From Hygrophila difformis (taxonomy: Eukaryota > Streptophyta > Magnoliopsida > Lamiales > Acanthaceae): DNA of 64,000 nucleotides. A model generated the notes under the pieces. It was not told where the DNA came from, did not search any database, and worked only from the letters and a program-made list of their open reading frames with translations. The stretch lies in contig JAOANR010000001.1 in the NCBI GenBank assembly GCA_030278955.1, positions 41,628,890 through 41,692,889 on the forward strand, given 5' to 3'. This document shows positions 59,982 to 64,000 of the stretch, in pieces (position 1 is the first letter of the stretch; each line of letters starts with the position of its first letter). The position numbers and the translations under genes are program-made.

Positions 59982-61478
59982 TTGAAAATGGCAACCACCA
60001 ACGATCCCGACGCTCCTCACTCCGCCACCTCCTCCACGACGAGCTCATCGTCTGGGTCACCACTGGATGCCCAACCTATTTCAGTTCTACCCCCTGTTCT
60101 TTATCTTCCTCCTCCTGCTGCTGCTGCAACTTCCGAGCAGCTACCCACTGAGAATCAGCCAGAAACCCAAAATCAGCCTAACCCTAACCCCGAAATCACT
60201 ATTGATCCCTCTTTCATTGATCAAGTTGTTCGAGAAATCAATGCTGAGCATCAAACGCCACCACTTTCCCCCCTGCAAAATCAAGGTTTACATGATATGA
60301 ACCAAGAGGAAATCGATGAAGTTACTGCTTCACAGCAAACTGGAGGTCCTGCTGCTGTTGCGACCACACCAGAACCACGGAGGAAATCAACCAGAAAGCG
60401 AAAGGAGCCCACTCCTACGCCCACACCAGCACCAGTAGCCACAACTGCGAAGAAACCACGCAAGGAACCAAGGCCACCCCCTCCTGCTCTGAAAGCCGAA
60501 GATGCTTATAGTCTTAAGTTCTACACGCGAGACATGAGGACATTTTCGAAGGAAGTTCTTAAAGGGAAGGAGTTTAAGCCTGAAGAGATCTTTAAGCATA
60601 ATCATTATGATGTTTTAGGCTTCTCGGATCTTTTGCAAGAGAGGCATTTGACGTTTTGGGCTAAGGGTCTCACACACTACTCACCAAGCCATGTTCGCGA
60701 GTTTTATGCGAATTTACATCCTGAGATCCTCACTCCTCATTCTGCTTGGTTCGGTAAAATTTACATTCGCGGTCAATTTCATGAACTAACTCCTGCTGTG
60801 ATTCTGAAGTTGTTGAAGCTATCACCCAACGATGATATGAGCGACTGTTTGGATCTGATGCCGGAAGATACTCTCACTACTGCACTGGAGATTTCTAACC
60901 AGAAAGTTAAAGGCTTTGGACGCAACAAATTCAGTGTTAAGGAGTTAATATTGAAGTTTTATTGTCTATACCAGTTCTGTAGTGCAAACATCCTTCCGAC
61001 GACTAACCAGTCTCAAGTCAGCACTATGATGGGTAAATTCATACTTTGTGTGGACAAACATATGGGTCTAATCAATTTTGGATATTTTCTTCTTAAGCAA
61101 ATGCTAGGGTACACCTCTGGGCGAATCAAGAAGACGACCAATCTACCCTATCCAGCTCTCATTACCGAATTCCTTCTATCCATTGGTGTGAAGATCAAGG
61201 AAAAGCATTTGGTTGCTTTGAAGGAGTACAAACCACCACCAAACTTGATGGACATGCATAATGACATCAAAAATGGCCCTCCTCTAACTGGTCCTGCACT
61301 TGTACACCAACTGAAGCAGCGAATCCTTCGTCATAACGAAAGGCTGACAACCTGGAGCCAGGAAGCAATGGCTATAAAAAGGGAAAATCTCAAAATTCTT
61401 CATATGCTTCCTTTGTCTTTTGATGCTTCTGACTTGCAGGCTGATGATGAGGATGTTGCTCTTGATGATGAAGAGTGA
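59982..61478 (+). CDS. Third ORF of element F, putative plant transposon protein domain, intact
   Basis: 498 residues, starting MKMATTNDPD; a second Met lies two codons downstream. The N-terminus (1-125) is Ser/Thr/Pro/Gln-rich. A basic patch (RRKSTRKRKEPTP ... KKPRKEPRP, about 130-165) looks like a nuclear localisation signal. The globular domain (about 175-420) contains FSDLLQERHLTFWAKGL, VREFYANLHPEI and KIYIRGQFHELTPAVILKLL. The last pattern matches the accessory ORFs of C and E and the plant 'putative plant transposon protein' family. The C-terminus is acidic (QADDEDVALDDEE). SIRE elements often carry an 'env-like' ORF here, but I see no signal peptide or membrane segment. Its intact frame contrasts with the broken gag-pol. 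Confidence 0.75.
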   Translation: MKMATTNDPDAPHSATSSTTSSSSGSPLDAQPISVLPPVLYLPPPAAAATSEQLPTENQPETQNQPNPNPEITIDPSFIDQVVREINAEHQTPPLSPLQNQGLHDMNQEEIDEVTASQQTGGPAAVATTPEPRRKSTRKRKEPTPTPTPAPVATTAKKPRKEPRPPPPALKAEDAYSLKFYTRDMRTFSKEVLKGKEFKPEEIFKHNHYDVLGFSDLLQERHLTFWAKGLTHYSPSHVREFYANLHPEILTPHSAWFGKIYIRGQFHELTPAVILKLLKLSPNDDMSDCLDLMPEDTLTTALEISNQKVKGFGRNKFSVKELILKFYCLYQFCSANILPTTNQSQVSTMMGKFILCVDKHMGLINFGYFLLKQMLGYTSGRIKKTTNLPYPALITEFLLSIGVKIKEKHLVALKEYKPPPNLMDMHNDIKNGPPLTGPALVHQLKQRILRHNERLTTWSQEAMAIKRENLKILHMLPLSFDASDLQADDEDVALDDEE

Positions 61479-61910
61479 TATTCCATCATGGGGGAGATGG
61501 ATGGTGTTGGATGGTACTGACTGGTAGTGATGACAACTGGGTAACGATATTTCTAAACTGTTATTGTTTTTTGGATGTTTTATTGATGGACAATATTGAT
61601 GGATGTTTTTGATGATGATTGTTTTTTATGACTGTTTTTGACTGGATATTTCTGAACTGAATTACTTTTGGATTTGAACTATTATTGGTCTGTAATAGTT
61701 AGGTAATTCTGATGACTGCTGAACTACTTGTTTTTTATATCTGCACTGTGATTCTACTCTGAATGTTTGATGGATGCTAATCTGATTCGTTTTGATTATT
61801 CTTTGACATCCTATTTGTGTATCACATTGTTTTGCTCTGATATGATCTCTTATACTCTTTGGACTTAGATAGTTTCAACACCATTTGGTGATGGAATTAT
61901 CATCTCCACA
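61479..61910 (+). other. 3' untranslated region of element F
   Basis: About 430 bp rich in GATG and TGACTG phrases, without an ORF, leading to the polypurine tract at 61911-61924. Confidence 0.6.
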
Positions 61911-61924
61911 AGAGTGGGGGAGAT
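61911..61924 (+). other. Polypurine tract of element F
   Basis: AGAGTGGGGGAGAT lies immediately before the 3' LTR. It primes plus-strand DNA synthesis. Confidence 0.88.
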
Positions 61925-62766
61925 TGTTGTTATTAACGTGCTCTTGTGCAGATTTAGTAGTTCCATGGTTGTTGAAACCACGACAGAACGACCGTAGCAG
62001 TTACTGTCAGTCATGCGCGACAGTTACCTGATCCGTGTGCGCGTTTTAACCGACTCAGTCTGATCTAATTCGCGTCTCTGAGTATATATATGTGTCTAGA
62101 CTTTCTGTAAACAAGTTTGGAGTTTATTGAGTTGTAATTTTACACATTCTACACATTTTACACACACTAGTCGGTTATTTCTCTCCAAGATTCACTAGTT
62201 CTATTCTTTGAGAGAGAGTTAGAAATTCCTTGTGTTCGTTCTACTTTTTAGAAAATTATTCTGTATACACGAGGTCTGAATTAATGTGATTCAACAAGTG
62301 TTCTTGTTGGAGAAATTTTCTCTACACCCGATTGAAGAGGCTTTTGGAAGAAGCGCTCAAAGATTGAAGGAGATGGATTCAGGAAGACTGCTATGCCAAG
62401 AAGCCATGGTTCTTGAAGCCTGAACAACCAGAGGATTCAAATTGGACAGGATCGTCCGGAGACGTAGTTGTGGGGGAGTCACGACTGCGGTCTGTCTGCA
62501 AACAGGGAAGTGTTGCTTTAGAGTTTGAATTGGTTGTTTGTGAGTCTTCTAGGTCTAGGATTTCTTGAGTATTTAGTATACATCGCCTGGATTGGAATCC
62601 CCCAGACGTAGATCCGTTGGATCGAACTGGGTCAACAAATACTTGTGTTTTTACATTCCGCTGAACACTCTGTGCACACACATATCACTTGTTATTTGGT
62701 AGTTTCGACCACAGCTCAACGACGATAGTTTTATTCAAGATTTTCACGTAATATCTGGGACCAACA
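61925..62766 (+). repeat. 3' LTR of element F
   Basis: 842 bp, matching 53838-54679 with about five substitutions. It is followed by GTTTA. Confidence 0.95.
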
Positions 62767-62771
62767 GTTTA

Positions 62772-64000
62772 GCCATTAACAGTTATGTTGCAATATTTTG
62801 TGTCACTGGCAAGATGTGACCTAAAGTATTGATATACAATTAAGAATGATTAACTCAACATACCACAAGAAATGTTTACAATGAAATTTATATATGACAA
62901 AAAGTTTGCAAAATTGATACTTGATGTAGGTGATGGTAAAGCTGTTATTGATTTTGGAGATGTACAATCAGTTGTGACATTTCCAAATGATATTCTTATA
63001 AACTCTACAGGTGATCATATAACGGCAATTTTGCAATGGGTTATTATAATCTAGACTCAATTAAAAAATTCAGTCAAATGATTTAGATATATGGAAGTGA
63101 GCAGATCTCAAACATCGTCATGAAATAAAATGAATATAGATAATTTATCAATATAAAAGTATACAAAAAATTTTTCCGCAAAGCAAAAGTATACAAAATT
63201 GGAGCATACATAAGTGAAAATTATAAATATTAATCATATAAGAAAATAACGGAATACACCCCCTATACATTCTAAATTTTGACTACAAACTTATCATCAC
63301 TAACACTCTATACTCTCCTAATTTATCAACTGAAAATACTAATCCAGTTTGATATGTTATTTTTAATTAAATATAGATTTTACTATTAATAAATTTACAA
63401 ATACCAAAAGTAATAAACTATAATAAGTTACGTAGCTAAATTCAACATAAATGTGGCTCAAAAATTTGTTTTAGTGAACATTGCTAAATAAAATAAATTT
63501 ACATTCATAAACATGGCTCTGCCACTGGTGGTGGAACTAACAAGACATTTATCTAGAAAATATTATGTTTAGCCCTTCATGATAGATGTAATATTGTGCT
63601 CCCTTTAGCATCCAATGGAATAACACCCTTACTCAAGAGGTAGGACTACACATTCTGGATTTGGTATTCCACTAGATTGTGACGAGAATTTTACCTGCAA
63701 AAAACTTACGTCAGAAAATTATTTAACCTCTTTTCTCATTAAAACAAAGCTCAATATTTTGGATGGAAATTCTTGATTGGTAGAATGATTTATAAACCCG
63801 TCTGAATTTACCAAATTCTCCATTCGATTTTAGAGGAAAAAAATTTCACTCGCAGTTTCTATTACTATGACTATTAAAAAAAAGTAAATGTCAACCTTTA
63901 AAGAAGGTTAGACTCTGGCCCTGTTTGGGAATTAGCTGTTCGCTGTCGACTGATTCTGTGGGTAATAATTAGTTAAAATTAGTTGTTTGACAATTTCGAA
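62772..64000. other. AT-rich spacer to the end of the window
   Basis: A short frame at 62872-63054 (60 residues, plus strand) has no recognisable domain and may be a fragment. The last 80 bases contain GGCCCTGTTTGGGAATTAGC, similar to the end of a hAT-type MITE, cut by the window edge. I see nothing else. Confidence 0.4.

Larger units (their letters stand above)
53838..62766 (+). mobile_element. Element F: young SIRE-like Ty1/copia retrotransposon with a third ORF
   Basis: LTRs of 842 bp (53838-54679 and 61925-62766) are flanked by GTTTA (53833-53837 and 62767-62771). I counted about five differences between them (about 0.6%). The primer-binding site TGGTATCAGAGC (54682-54693) and polypurine tract AGAGTGGGGGAGAT (61911-61924) are intact. 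Gag, protease, integrase, RT and RNase H come in copia order. The DSGCSRHMTG protease motif, two zinc knuckles in gag and the extra downstream ORF point to SIRE. Three in-frame stops and one frameshift break gag-pol, while the third ORF is intact. Confidence 0.95.

Overview
The window is eukaryotic plant nuclear DNA, probably from a eudicot. It is almost entirely LTR retrotransposons, AT-rich spacers and degraded coding fragments. I see no operons, ribosome binding sites, tRNA or rRNA genes or CRISPR arrays. The only host-type genes I recognise are four F-box-like copies, and they lie inside a retrotransposon. Element letters A to F are my own labels.

Layout. E (1-4830, minus strand, left end outside the window) is a Ty3/gypsy element with one LTR, a leader ORF and an intact accessory ORF on the opposite strand. 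Positions 4831-6387 are a spacer with a possible hAT-like element. A (6388-51095, minus strand) is an old Ty1/copia element flanked by CCAAC. Inside A sit B (6790-34699, flanked by CTAGT), a small gag-only element, and D (35140-46357, flanked by GTAGC), a young gypsy element of Tekay/Del type. Inside B sits C (7929-32294, flanked by TGGCC), a very large Athila-like element. Inside C is a 4.4 kb LTR-like insert in the opposite orientation, with an array of nested palindromes. Positions 51101-53837 are AT-rich spacer. F (53838-62766, plus strand, flanked by GTTTA) is a young SIRE-like copia element with an intact third ORF. The rest is spacer.

Every complete element has a matching 5-bp target-site duplication, LTRs beginning TG and ending CA (one degraded base in A), and a primer-binding site and polypurine tract in the expected places. 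LTR divergence estimated by eye falls with nesting depth (A about 10%, B about 5%, C a few percent, D below 1%), so two independent lines of evidence give the same insertion order. F is also below 1%.

Two features stand out. First, C carries four tandem F-box-like genes (one intact, three broken) between its integrase and its last ORF. Second, three unrelated elements (E, C, F) each carry an ORF that appears to share one plant-specific accessory domain: antisense in E, downstream of pol in C and F. I could not search databases, so clade names and domain assignments rest on recognition of motifs.
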